Positions 46,469-57,934 of a stretch of DNA of 60,000 nucleotides are shown piece after piece (position 1 is the first letter of the stretch; every line of letters starts with the position of its first letter). Where the stretch lies: the NCBI RefSeq assembly GCF_030272615.1, contig NC_081412.1, forward strand, positions 20,563,932 to 20,623,931, read 5' to 3'. The translations under genes were made by a program, and so were the position numbers. The notes under the pieces were generated by a model that saw only the letters and a list, made by a program, of their open reading frames with translations, had not been told where the DNA came from and ran no database searches. Origin of the DNA: Cryptomeria japonica. Lineage: Eukaryota > Streptophyta > Pinopsida > Cupressales > Cupressaceae.

Positions 46469-47580
46469 TTATGTATAAAACCGTTTGAGGTGCATGTTGT
46501 TGATTGGATCTACTAATGGTTCTCCTTCTAAAGTAGCCAACTGATATGTCCTGGACCCAAATACAACAGTGACAACATATGGACCTAGCCAATTTGATTC
46601 AAACTTTCCTTGATGTTCTCGGTTGGGTTGGTTATGAGGATTTTCTCGAAGAACAATATCACCCACCTCGAATGTACGAGATCTAACTCGATGATTATAA
46701 CTTCTGCTCATGTGTTGCTGATAGGCCTTGAGGTGATTGTATGTCGCTTGTCATTTCTCATCAAGTAGCTCTAAGTCTTGGAGATGGGATACTCTATATG
46801 CTTCATCATCGATGAGATTGTGCAAGGAAACCCGTAATGATGGTATCTCAACCTCAATAGGTAAAATAGATTCTGCACCATAGACCAATGAGTAGGGAGT
46901 TGCACCTGTAGGGGTTCGAATGCTAGTTCGATATGCCCATAGTGTTGAATTCAATTGAACATGCCAATCATGACTGACATCATTGATTGTCTTCTTTAGG
47001 ATTCTTAATATGTTCTTGTTTGATGCTTCGGCCTGACCATTGCCTTGTGGGTAATTGGGAGTGGAAAAGCGGTGTTGGATGTGAAACTTCTCACAGAGTT
47101 TACAAACATCCTAATTTTTTAAAGGAGGACCATTATCTATGATGATGGACATGGGTACACCATACCAGAAGATGATATAATTGAGGATGAATGAGGCAAT
47201 CTGCTTGTCGATAACTTGGGTAAGTGGAACAGCTTCAATCCATTTTGTGAAGTATTCGGTGGCGGTAATAATGAATTTGTGACCATTGGATGAAGGTGGA
47301 TGGATTTTACCCACAAGGTCAAGGCCCCATTGACAAAAAGGTCATGGTGTTGTGATTGGTTGTAGTTCCTGTGTTGGCACATGTATTAGGTCTCCATGAA
47401 CTTGGCATTTCTTGCACTTTTTGACAAAGTAGTAGGAGTCTTTTTCCATAGATGGCCAATAGTATCCAGTGCGCAGGATTTTCTTGGTGAGTGACGGACT
47501 GCTTGCATGGGTTCCACAAATTCCTTCATGTACCTCTTCCAAGGCCTTTGTTATCTCATCCTATTCCAGACATCAAAGGA
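46469..47580 (-). pseudogene. pol: Integrase of the Ogre-type element
   Basis: On the minus strand: zinc domain 'HEGICGTHASS...' with 'VKKCKKCQVHG' (H-H-C-C), then the catalytic core 'QWGLDLVGKI' (first Asp), 'MSIIIDNGPPLKN' (second Asp) and 'YPQGNGQAEASNKNIL' (Glu), i.e. D,D,E. It continues with 'HVQLNSTLWAYRTS' and 'TPYSLVYGAESILPIEVE' and ends 'LGPYVVTVVFG...NNMHLKRFY' at 46469. No chromodomain follows, as in Tat elements. Stops sit at about 47342, 47111 and 46750. Confidence 0.92.
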
Positions 47581-48454
47581 GAGTACCATCAAGACTGCGT
47601 CGGTATAGGGTTTCAGCAATAATGGTATATCGAGCGGTTTGGTGAATGAAGGTTTTACGTTGGTTATTCGATTGGTTAGGAGGAAGGGTGTGATCGCAGA
47701 GATAGGTGTAAAACTCACCGTACCATGGGGATTTGGAACTGACAAGGTGACATATCATCTCGGATTTGGGGATATCATAAGCGGGGATCCAAAGCAGTTC
47801 TACCAAGAACTCATAGCGTGTTGAATTCTGCAGAAGATCTAGGAGAGATGTAATGGTAGCCATAGCGTCAGTAGCTCGATTCTAATCTCTTGGTATCTGC
47901 TCAAAGATGATAGTAGTAAATGATGCCTTTAATTTGTCCACCATTTGTTTGTATGGCATGAGTTTGTCATCTTTGGTCTGATATTCATCTGTCGCTTGTC
48001 GAATGACCAGTTGGGAGTCGCCATAGACTTGTAGTTCTTGTAACTTCCATTGTATGGCTAGCCTGAGTCCTGTGATCAAGGCCTCATATTCACCTATGTT
48101 GTTTGTGCATGAAAATGCGAGCCTGTAGGACTTCGGGATGCTGTCACCTTGAGGTGTGATAAATAGAATGCCTGCCCCCGAGCCATGCCTAGTGTACGAA
48201 CCATCAAAGTATAGTTTCCATGGTTGTGTTGTTGTGATCATGAATATCTCTTCATTTGGAAAATTGGAAATGAGAGGATGATCGCCTATGAGTGGTACAT
48301 CGGCCAACTAATCTGCAATAACTTGACCTTTGATAGATTTACGGTCCACATACTCGATGTCAAATTCACTTAGAATCATCACCCATTTGGCCAAGCGGCC
48401 TGTCAGTGTTGCTTTACTGAGTAAGTATTTGAGTGGGTCAATCTTCGCAATGAG
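47581..48454 (-). pseudogene. pol: Second (archaeal-type) RNase H of the Ogre-type element
   Basis: 'WKLYFDGSYTRHGSGAGILF', 'CTNNIGEYEALITGLRLAIQ' and 'LQVYGDSQLVIRQATDEY' (48210-47970) give the Asp, Glu and Asp of an RNase H fold additional to the RT-linked one. A duplicated RNase H is the hallmark of the Tat/Ogre branch. It lies between RNase H 1 and integrase. Stops at about 48308 and 47883 flank it. Confidence 0.9.
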
Positions 48455-49776
48455 CTATACTTTGTGTGTTAATAGATAGTGCCTTAGATTAGTGTCTGCC
48501 AAGATTAGTGCTAGGCAAGTTCGCTCAATAGGTGTGTAATTGAGTTCATAGCCAACCAGTGTGCGAGAGATGTAGTAAACAACACACTCTTTCCCTTCTG
48601 CATTATGTTGTGCCAATAGTACACCCAATGTCATATTTGTTGCTGAGATATAGAGTAACAAAGGTCTGCTTGGATCTGGTGGGATCAACAATGGTGTATC
48701 CATGAGATAGTTTTTAAGCATCTGGAATGCTTGCTAGCATCTGGTATCCCACTGAAAGTGGATGTTTTTGTGTAGCGGATGTGTAAAGGGGTGACACTTA
48801 TCTACCAGTTGTGCAATGAATCTTCAGATGGATTGTAGCCATCCTTGTAATGTCCTTAGCTAACTAATGTTCTTTGGTGGTGGCATGTCCATGATTGATT
48901 TGACCTTTGTTGGATCAACCTCAATACCTTTACTGGAGACAATGTATCCTAGAAGCTTCCCTGAGGTTACTCCAAAGACACATTTCTTTGGGTTGAGTCA
49001 AACATGATATTGTTCCAGTCTATCAAAGATTTTATCTAATATGTCTAGATGACCTTCTCTGGTGAGTGATTTTGCTAGCAAGTCATCAACATAATCTTCC
49101 ATCATAGTATGCATCATGTCAGGGAAGATGGTGGTCATTGCTCGTTGATAGGTTGCTCCTGCAATCTTGAGGCTAAAAGGCATTACATTCCAATAGTATG
49201 TGCCCCATGGACATGTGAAGGTTGTCTTATGTTTATCCTCTGGTGCGATCTTTATCTGATTGTATCCTGAAAAGCCATCCATGAGTGAAAGCATGGCATG
49301 TCCTATTGTTACGTCCACTATGATGTCGATGTTTGGTAGGGGGAAGTCATCCTTAGGAGATGCCTTATTTAGATCTCTAAAGTCAGTACAAATATGGATG
49401 CCCCCATTTGGCTTGCCGACGGGCACAATATTGGATATCCAATCCGCATAATCAATTGGTTTAATGAAACCAAATCTAGGAGTTTCTTGAGTTCTGATTT
49501 GACTAGTACTACAATCTAAGGATGCATTTTATGAAGCTTCTGCTTGATAGGTTTGGCTCCTTCTGCTATGGTGAGGTGATGCATGACTAAATCAGGATCA
49601 AGCCCAGGCATTTCTACATATGACCATGCAAAGTTGATCTGATGCTTTTCAAAGAACTCTATAAATTTAGGTTGTTCCTCTGGAGTTAGAAGAGATGCCA
49701 GATGTATGTGGTGAGGAATTTCAGGAGTCCCCACGTTGTATTCTTTTGTTTCCTCGATGAGAATTGTTGATCATTC
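48455..49776 (-). pseudogene. pol: Reverse transcriptase and first RNase H, Ogre-type element
   Basis: RT blocks on the minus strand: 'NIVPVGKPNGGIHICTDFRD', 'NKASPKDDFPLPNID', 'MLSLMDGFSGYNQIKI', 'FTCPWGTYYWNVMPFSLK' and 'YVDDLLAKS' with YVDD at 49083-49094. The RT connection runs to 'KLLGYIVSSKGIEVD', and RNase H 1 is at 48721-48455 ('LLLYISATNMTLGVLLAQ', 'SRTLVGYELNYTPIERTCLA'). About eight stops are seen, mostly TGA or TAG. It copies the element RNA into DNA when intact. Confidence 0.93.
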
Positions 49777-52003
49777 CTATTGTGTGCTATAGGGAAGGAT
49801 GTCAAACCTTTCATCCTCAGGTGCCTCAGAGAGGTTTTCACCATTGGATACGCTCTTTCTTTTTACTTTTGTTGAATCAAACAGTGCTATGGTGTGGTTT
49901 TCACTGGAAGATCCATGTTTTATTGTTATATTTTTGCAGCTGAAAGGTTTGGCATCTGCCCCTAAGTATGCTGCGCTATTAAGTTCATTGTCAAATCCAG
50001 CTTTGTGATCCCCGCTTGGTATGTTATCCCATAATTCTAAAAAGCCAATGATCGCCTCATCATTTTGGAAAAGGTCAAGACATGGGGGATTTGGTTGGTT
50101 CCATTTGATGAGTTCGGGATGGATAATGGGCATTACTTCATAGATTAGGTTAAGTTCATTAGATGTGTCAATGAGGGTTAAGACGGTGTGGTGAAGATCA
50201 TTGATGGTACTCTCCCTATCAGAATCAGGCGTAGGATGTGATGTAGGGTCTGTAGAAGAAGTTTCTAGCTCAGGAACCCAAGAGGTCTTTATCTGTGCTT
50301 CTCTATAAATAGGGATGTCTTTGCGAGGTGGAGGTAGTGATGTGTCTTCCTCATCTGAAGTATTAAGTTGGATGGAATCAAATTCCCATTCATGTGAGTC
50401 GGTCTCTGAATCACTTTCTAGTATCCGATTACTATACCATACTAGGATGTCCTTTATGTTAAACACTGCAGGTGTGATCGGTTGATGTACCTTTGTAGAT
50501 GAAATGATCGGAGCTGCAGGAAGGACTATGGGGATCAATGAATCCAATATAGGGAGTATCGGTAACGTTGATTCTACTACTTCTATTGGAACTGCTGATG
50601 TCATAGATATTGTTGTGGGTTCTGATACAGTTGTTGTTTCTAATGGTGCTATTGATGTTATTGCTGCTATTGATGGGATCACTAGTTTGATTGGTGGGAT
50701 GATTGGCATTGTAGATGGTTGCGTTGGGATTTTGAGCCTCGGTGGGGGAGTTGCGGTGGTGTTTGATGTTGCTTTGATAATAAAAGGTGTCCTCTTTGCA
50801 ATAGGCTGATATAGTGGTTTGCTGGGTTTTCCTTTGAATCTGAGCTTAGGAAAGATCTCCTTTTGAAAGCCTAGGCCTGTATTATCCTTGGGCTTTAATT
50901 TCAGTAGCAATGGTTCATGTCTTCCTTGTTTGCAAGGTCCTAAAGCACTCTGACCATCATAACCCATTCTTTGCATAATGAGGAGGCCTTTGCCATACTG
51001 ATTCGTGGGAAGTGTAGCTTGCAACATAGCGGTGGTGATGGGATCTTTATAGATCCATTTTGCTAAGTCCTCATCTTTGGTTTCTTCTTCTTGACTCTTC
51101 CCAAGGATGAAAGGCGTCAAAGCACATGCTAGCATGATTAGTGGTGTTTGAAGTAATTGCTGAGGTTTTCCATGTGTTCTAGGAGAAGTGGGCATTTGTC
51201 CCGCACAAAAGAGTTGACTCAAATTGTATTCCCCAGGACCTTCCTCTGCTATTTTCATCTTAAGCTTTTCTTGCTTGGGTATGGTGGTGTTTGAACTGGC
51301 AAGAGAGGCTGGACTTATGTATGAGGTGGAGGAGATGGCTTCTCTATTGTTAGGAATGGTAATCTCTGGTTGATAACTGATATTATGACAATATGCAAAG
51401 GGATTTGCATTGCTCAGGATTGTGATCTCTACACCATTATGTGGGAACTTGATACATTGATGGTAGGTAGATGGAACGGCTTTCATGACATGTATCCAAG
51501 GTCTTCCTTATAATAGATTGTATGGCAGAGGAAGGTCCAGAACTTGACAAATGATGTGCTTCACTATAGGGCCCACTCGGATAGGTAGTACCACAACTCC
51601 TTTGGATGAACGCTCTACATCATCATAAGCTTTGATTGTTATCTTCTTGCGAGGATCCACTGATTATTGCATATCCCAAAGTGGTGACCAACTGCAGTGT
51701 ACAAATATTCAGGTTGGCTCCATTATCAATCAAGACTCGCTTGATCCTATGTTGGTTGATAAATCCTTCAATGTGTAGTGAAGTGTTATGAGGTTGCTGG
51801 AAGGAAGATTTGTCACTTTTGGAAAAAGTGAGACAAGGTGATGACTTTAGACATCCAACCATGGCTTGCAATTGATCTGTATTTAGGTTTGCAGGGATTG
51901 ACGCCTCTTGGAGAGCTTGATCCAAGATTGTTTTATGAGACGGAGATAGGCGCAATAGCTCTAAGATAGATATCAGTGCGGGCATTTTGTCTAACTGTTC
52001 CAC
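49777..52003 (-). pseudogene. pol: Protease and G-patch-like linker of the Ogre-type element
   Basis: The protease active site 'RVLIDNGANLNICTLQL' lies at about 51745-51695. 51486-49777 is a 569-codon open stretch: 'MKAVPSTYHQCIKFPHNGVE' at its start, a G-patch-like 'MGYDGQSALGPCKQGRHEPL' near 50965-50900, then Pro/Thr/Ile-rich and acidic regions leading to RT. A frameshift or stop separates the protease from this segment near 51490-51620. This region aligns in design with the protease-linker part of the gag-only element. Confidence 0.82.
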
Positions 52004-52012
52004 AAGGTTATA

Positions 52013-53884
52013 CTACTTTGGGATAGATGGGATGCCTTGTGGAGCTGCTTTTATGGTAATCTTGCTATGACGTGTAACAACATTGCAAGTGGAGCCAGGA
52101 TTTTTAATCGTTATAGTTGCAATTTGTTCACTGGCATCATATATGTGATTTACAATGTAATTATACGTGGCTTGTGTATAATCAGTGGTATCAGTGCCTC
52201 TCCTGGAAGTAGAAGGACCCCTTTTATCTAGAGATGGAAGTGGATTTTTGAACATCAGATGATCATTGTTTGTTGTCTTTGGGTCATGTCCTTCGATTTT
52301 GATTTCACCTTAGTCAATAAGATCTTGAATAAGATCTTTCAATCTATGACAATTGCTTGTCTTGTGTCCTCTCCCTTGATGGAAATCACAATGTTCAGTA
52401 TCCCTCCACCATGCAGGTTTGACTTGAGGCTCATAGTTTGATGTTTTGGGTAGGGTTACCAGATTTTGAGAAACCAGTTGTCACAATACTATTTCAATGG
52501 GTTCCCCTAAGGGAGTGTATGTTCACTTTTGTTTTTGCTGACGTGGTCTGGGTTCATCGTGAGATGTGATGCGGCCTTGATTTGGAGGAGCAACTGTGTT
52601 AGTCTGAGGTGGGGGATTCTGTCCTGCAAATCGAACTATAGGTTGTGCACTTTTGATAGTTCTTGCATCCACAACCCCGTCGTTGACAATATTTTTGTTT
52701 TTCTTCCAGAAGCTTGGTTTGTCACTATTGAAGCGTGGGCGAGGACCATCCTTTGGTTCATTATAGATTTTGATAAGTCTTTTCTTGATGAGAGCTCACT
52801 CACATTTTAATCCTTTGGTGATCATGTCATTGAAAGAATCTGTGTCTTTAACATCTAGGTGAAATTCCATTTCTTTATTCAAGTTGGAAATAAGTATTTC
52901 CACCAGTTCTTGTTCAGGTAACTGAAGAGAACGTCTGCTAGACATTTGACGCCATCATTGCAGGAATACTGAGAATAGTTCACCTGGTTTTTGTTTAGTG
53001 TTACATAGATCAGCCATGATGATATCATGTTCAATGTTATGAGAGTAATGTGCCAAGAACTTCTGAACTAGCTCTTCAAAGGTCCTAATGCCACTTGGTA
53101 GTCGGGAAAACCATGATGTGGTTGTTCCTCCCAAGCTTTGGGGGAAAAGTCACATTAGGTATGTGTCCTCGTATGCCACTTCGAGGCAAGCTGAATGGAA
53201 TTCTCTAACATGATCATGAGGATCTCCTTTTCCTTGATACTTTTCGAACTTGGGTGTTTCGAACCCTTGTGGAAAAGGTGGCATATAAAGATTTCTATCA
53301 AAGGGATAGGGACAAATGTCATTGAGTGAAAATTGATTAGTCTTCACACCACTATGAAGTTGTTGGGCAAGATTTTCAACTTGTTGCCACAACATCTCTA
53401 TTTCATTTGGAGGAGGAGGTGGTGGGTTACCTCAAGGAATGTTATATCTGATGGGATCTCTACCTCTTTCTTCTTCATGGTGACTTTGTCATTCTGATGC
53501 TTGTCTTAGTTGTGCAAGATCAAAGTCAGAGAGGAGTTTGGCTCCTTCTTGAGAAAGCTTTAAAAAGTGAGCATCCGCATTGCTCCTGAGTATTTTGTCA
53601 AAAAGTCTATTAAAGAGAGGGTTGTGTTGAGCCCTTTCTATTGTTGTAGGAGTAGGAGTACTTGGGTTTTCATCATTCGGATTTCCTCCAAGTGCTTCTT
53701 GAAATTCGTTGATATTTTCCTCCTCTTCTTCTTCAATTTCTATTTCTCGTTGCCTTGACTGTGATCGGGTATGAGCCATTTTGTTTACAAGTTTTTGTTG
53801 AAGTTGGGTGAAAATGATGATGAGTTGTTGATGAAATGAAAGAATGATGGTTGGTGAATTGTGTTGCATGTGGATCTCTAGCAC
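52013..53884 (-). pseudogene. gag: Gag of the Ogre-type element
   Basis: A good start is 'MAHTRSQSRQREIEIEEEEE' at about 53779 (an upstream Met at 53884 is in the same frame). The Gag core is 'FETPKFEKYQGKGDPHDHVR' (53250) through 'TSWFSRLPSGIRTFEEL' to 'FLAHYSHNIEHDIIMADL'. The Tat-type zinc motif 'CDFHQGRGHKTSNCHRLK' sits near 52385-52330. About eight in-frame stops occur, six of them TGA at positions where Arg (CGA) is expected, for example 'VFLQ-stop-WRQMSS' at about 52955. Confidence 0.9.
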
Positions 53885-56496
53885 TTTAAAGGTAGATGTG
53901 ACTAAAATTCTTTCTTTGAATTGCTTGTTGTTTTTGATAAGGTTTGATGTGATAAGGTTTAGAGAAATCTAAGATGTGTTACAGACTTAACTATCTAGTA
54001 ATGAGAGGATTCACTCATAAACAAGTTTGAACCTGCGTAGATATGTCTCTTAGGATGGGCTTATCCTAGATGTAGAAACAATCTAAAAAGTGATTTGATG
54101 TGTTTGATTCAAGCAATATCCCAAAAGAGAACTTAGGAAAAGAACCTCTTAATGTTTTAAGAGTTGAAGATGAAGTGATGATGTGTGAATGAGATAATGT
54201 ATGAAATGTTTTAAATTCAATAAAAGCTTTGTGTCACAAATGGAACAAATTCTACCTCTTCCCTTTTGGGTGTTGGTGGCATTTCTCGAGCTACGTTGTA
54301 TGTGATACAAATGTTTGGGAAAAAGTTGGGATTGATCTTGCCTCCTTGGTTTTTGTGATAACTCAAAGCTCTATATTGCATAAAAGATTTATGGTTTAAT
54401 GACTCTGAATCAAATTCGTTTGATTTGTCTTGAAGGTAGAGATGCATGTGACGTAGAAAAACTCTATGAGAGACAAAGATTTGTCTATTTAGATAGAAGA
54501 ATTTCCTCCTTTTGATCAAAGCCTTTGAGCTCAATGGTCTTCTTTTCAAGTTGATGTTTTGATGAAGATTCTTGTTTCTCAAGATGTGAAGAATGGTCAT
54601 AAATTTTGATACTTTTCTTTGTTTTTGATCTTCTTGGTTGTTTTGAGAAAAAAAATGCTTGGTTGGATGAATACTTGTTTTGTTTTTTGGATTTTATGAT
54701 GTTTCTTTGACAAGAAAACAAAGCAAGCACACAAACACAAGAATGTTGCCTTAAAGGCACAAATGAGTATGGGTCTTAGATCAACCCAATCCTTGGACTT
54801 TTTATGACCCTTTCCTTTAAGTGTATTTTAGGTGTTTTTTCTTTCTAAAGCCTGAAGTCGGCTCAATTTTTACTTGGTCTTGACTAAAACGAAAACACGT
54901 CAAACACTTTGTATCCCTAAGGTCAAATGGCTAGTTGCGATAAATTCAGCCCACATCTTGATATTTCTTTGACTTTGGTACTACATACCTTATGAATCCC
55001 GTCGTGGCAGGTAAGGATGTGATATACTAAGTCATGCACGAGCATAACAAATAGATGATCTCTATGATGGGGGAGTCACCACCTTCATCAAGCCACAAGT
55101 GACTTTTCAAAAAGCTGTGTTTCTACTCAAGGAAATATGTATGGTGAGTATCTTGGGAGCAAAACCATCTATGCTCTTGCATTGAATTATATCACAAATA
55201 TCCTCAATCAATAGAATGAGTGGGCTACTACTTAAAGGTGTTTAGTAATTTTTTATGTCTTTGGACATAAGTTCATTCTGCAGTGACTTACTTAAGAGCC
55301 TTGTAACTTGTGGTGGGGCCCATTTATCCTTTTAGCAAGTTACACTATAGGAACAGCTATACCCAAGGCTACAGCTTTCACTCTCACCTGATTTCTATAG
55401 CAGCTCGAAGGATTTACCACGTGAGGTCGTTCCCAAGAGTGATGTGTCTCTTGGCAAGCCTCTCTTAAAAAGATAAAAATTTTGAGTGTTACTAACACTT
55501 TTCTCTTGCACCTAGGACCACGAAAGCCAAGGGAGAGGATAGTGTGTGTTAGAAGTAGGACCACTCGACCAACCTTTTGCACAAGTGTGCCAATCACAAA
55601 AAACACTTGTTCTTTTTAAATTGTCATTGCAATGATTTTCTATCTAATTGGAGATGTTGCTCCAACAACCATGATGTTCTTTTTAACTTCAAAGGCAATA
55701 TGTTTAAGTAACTAGGAAAATGAAATCCTAGTCAAATTAATAAAAAGCATGTTTGCTTGAAGTAAATAGCTTTTGCAAAATTGAGACAAGTTGATTGTGA
55801 ATATTATTTGCACCAAAATTTTGAAGTGTGGATTGTAAATTTTTTGCTTAAGTTTGATGCAAGAAATAAATTTGTCTTGTTGATTTTAAGCACCAAATGA
55901 AAAATTAAGCCTAAACTTGCAATAAACAAAGTTTGTTTTGTTTAGTTTTAAGGCACCAAAAACAAATGATCCTAGTTGGAAAGAAAAGAAAAGTTGTTTT
56001 TGTTCAATTTTTAAAACACCAAAGACAAAATTTTGATTTTAAGGAAGTGAGTTTTAGACCTGCACAAAAAGAAAACAATTAGTAAAATCCACACCTAAGG
56101 GGGGGCTTCCACAAGCCTAAAATAAATCAATTTTCGGTTACAAGGCCTCCCTTACAATGTTCTGTTACAATAGTGCTAGTCTGTGTGAAAACATAAGCGC
56201 TAGTTAACCAAAAACACGTTTTTACAGAAACAAAAGCGGTAAAAGAAGAATTTGATAGTGAATACAAAAGCGCTAGAACAAATTCAAAAGCGCTGAAATA
56301 AGCACAAAAGCGTTAAAACAAGAACAATAGTGCCAAACTTGAGACAATAGCGCTATTGTAAAAACAATAGCGCTAGAATAACAAGTTACAATAATGCTAC
56401 AACGTGATCAAAAGCGCTAAAGTGTGACCTATGTGTCAATTTCAACATTCAAACATGTTTGTTGGTTTTTTTTTTTTAAGTTTTTGGGTGCTTCGA
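53885..56496 (-). other. Leader of the Ogre-type element
   Basis: 2.6 kb between PBS and gag. Ogre elements often carry an extra ORF here; I see only two short overlapping minus-strand frames (54600-54217 and 54760-54485), Lys/Ser-rich and matching nothing I know, so I do not call a gene. An ACAAAAGCGCTA box array occupies 56167-56420. Confidence 0.55.
56167..56420 (-). repeat. AGCGCTWTTGT box array, 5' end of the Ogre-type element
   Basis: About eleven copies on the minus strand of the same box as at 41256-41571; on the plus strand they read ACAAAAGCGCTA or ACAATAGCGCTA (for example 56264, 56283, 56303, 56323, 56344, 56364, 56408). ACAATAGCGCTATTGT at 56344-56359 is a perfect 16-bp palindrome. 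Orientation is opposite to the array at the other end. Confidence 0.87.
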
Positions 56497-56514
56497 TTCA
56501 CGTCAAGTTCACCA
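56497..56514 (-). other. Primer-binding site of the Ogre-type element
   Basis: TGGTGAACTTGACGTGAA on the minus strand, two bases from the 5' LTR. It differs from the PBS of the gag-only element (19535-19518) only by C/T at three places. The primer tRNA is not identified. Confidence 0.75.
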
Positions 56515-56516
56515 AA

Positions 56517-57929
56517 TGATGCTCTGCAAAAAGGACAAGGTTAAGATAAGCAAACACCAAACAAGAAACAAAAGAAATCAATTGTTAGATGTTAGAAAAT
56601 CATGAATTAAAAACTATCCTAAGCAAGCATATCAAGAAAGACACTACTAAGCAAAGAGAAATCTTAAGGAATCTACAAAAAGCAACTAAGCTCCTCCAAA
56701 TGCTCTCTACCATGCTGGTAGTTTCTCCTTCCTTGTTCCTCTCCTCTCCAAGTTCCAAAATAGTGTAGCTCTTAGCAGCTTTTTGCACTATGGAGATTCA
56801 AGATTAAAGTATTTGCTCTAAATATGAATAAAAAGCTAATACTAGATGTTATAGATACTAAGATGATTTGCTTTAAACCAAAATGACAATTATATGAGTT
56901 TATTATGCTAAAATGCTCTCTAAAATTCACTATAGATTAAATGCATACAAGTTTTCAAGATTTGGATTATGAAGAAATGGGCTCTATTTATAGGTAAATT
57001 GGAGCAATGGATGGTTGAGATTGAGTAATCTCAACAAGGGTCAGGATTGAATGAAGTTCAATCCATGTGAGGGCTTTCAACCCAATCCCAGGATGACAAA
57101 TGTCAATGTGAGATAGGTTAAGAGGAGAGGTAATAAGCATTAAATGCTTGACATGACCTAAAGGTTAACTTGGAAGTTAAGGTCAAGGTTAGTTGAATGG
57201 ATAAATTCTTTATTCAAAGAATAAAGCTTTTATCCAATGGATAAACTCTTGTGCAAAGACAAAAGGGATAACCATGGTCAAAGCAATAAATGCTTGAGGA
57301 GACACATGAGTGCAAGTTGAAACAACCATAAATGGTTATGTAAGAGCCATAAATGGTCATGTAAGAGCCATTAGTGGTCTTGGAAGACTTTGGAGGGTAA
57401 ATTGTTGAACACACAAAGCATTAAATGATTTTCAAAGACTTTGAAGTCTTTGAGAAGTGACTCCAAGTTGCTTAGGAATGTGACAATAATTAGGGGATGG
57501 ATTAGGCTAATTAGGAAGGGGTTAGAAGAATCTAGAAGGGGTTTAGGTTTGCAAGTGGATTTGGTGGGTGAGGGAAAATAGGATTTTTATTTAAAATAAA
57601 TTAATTTATTTCAATAAATGTGTGCAAGTTGCATTTGTAGGAAAATGCAAGTGGGGGGGGATAAATGATTTAAATAAATGTTTGATTTAATTTATTTTAA
57701 AGAGGAAAAGGGGATTAAATGAAATAAATATGATTTATTCATTTAATTGATTGTGAATTTGGTTTAATGAATTAATTATAATAAATTGAATAATTTATTT
57801 AATTAATAGGAGAATGTTTGAAGATGAATTAATTAAATGTCAATTTAATTAATTGGTGGCTAGTGGATTTTTAATCAAATAAATAGCAAATATTCATTTA
57901 ATTAAAATGGACAGATTTATGTGACTACA
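56517..57929 (-). repeat. 5' LTR of the Ogre-type element
   Basis: 1,413 bp; in element sense it starts TGTAGTCACATAAATC at 57929. A TATAAATAG box lies at 56992-56984 on the minus strand. Compared with 39313-40697, differences are mainly single transitions plus two indels, one being a G-run and about 40 bp near 57650-57700. Confidence 0.95.
56984..56992 (-). promoter_or_regulatory. Putative TATA box of the Ogre-type element
   Basis: TATAAATAG, oriented toward gag, inside the 5' LTR; the 3' LTR has the same box at 39798-39790. It is a strong match to the plant TATA consensus; transcription start is not visible from sequence. Confidence 0.55.
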
Positions 57930-57934
57930 GGTAT

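Larger units (their letters stand above)
39313..57929 (-). mobile_element. Ogre/Tat-type Ty3/gypsy element, 18.6 kb, TSD GGTAT
   Basis: Direct LTRs at 39313-40697 and 56517-57929 with GGTAT at 39308-39312 and 57930-57934 define a complete insertion. On the minus strand: 5' LTR, PBS, about 2.6 kb of leader, gag, protease, G-patch-like linker, RT, RNase H, second RNase H, integrase, a long 3' region, PPT and 3' LTR. The second RNase H, the lack of a chromodomain, the length and the antisense ORF in the 3' region fit the Tat/Ogre branch. All coding parts carry nonsense codons, so it is no longer autonomous. The LTRs are still highly alike, with mainly transitions and a few indels. Confidence 0.95.

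Noticed and set aside
54217-54760. Ogre-type leader ORF upstream of gag
   Set aside because: Two short overlapping frames with no recognisable domain and many surrounding stops; not enough to call a gene.
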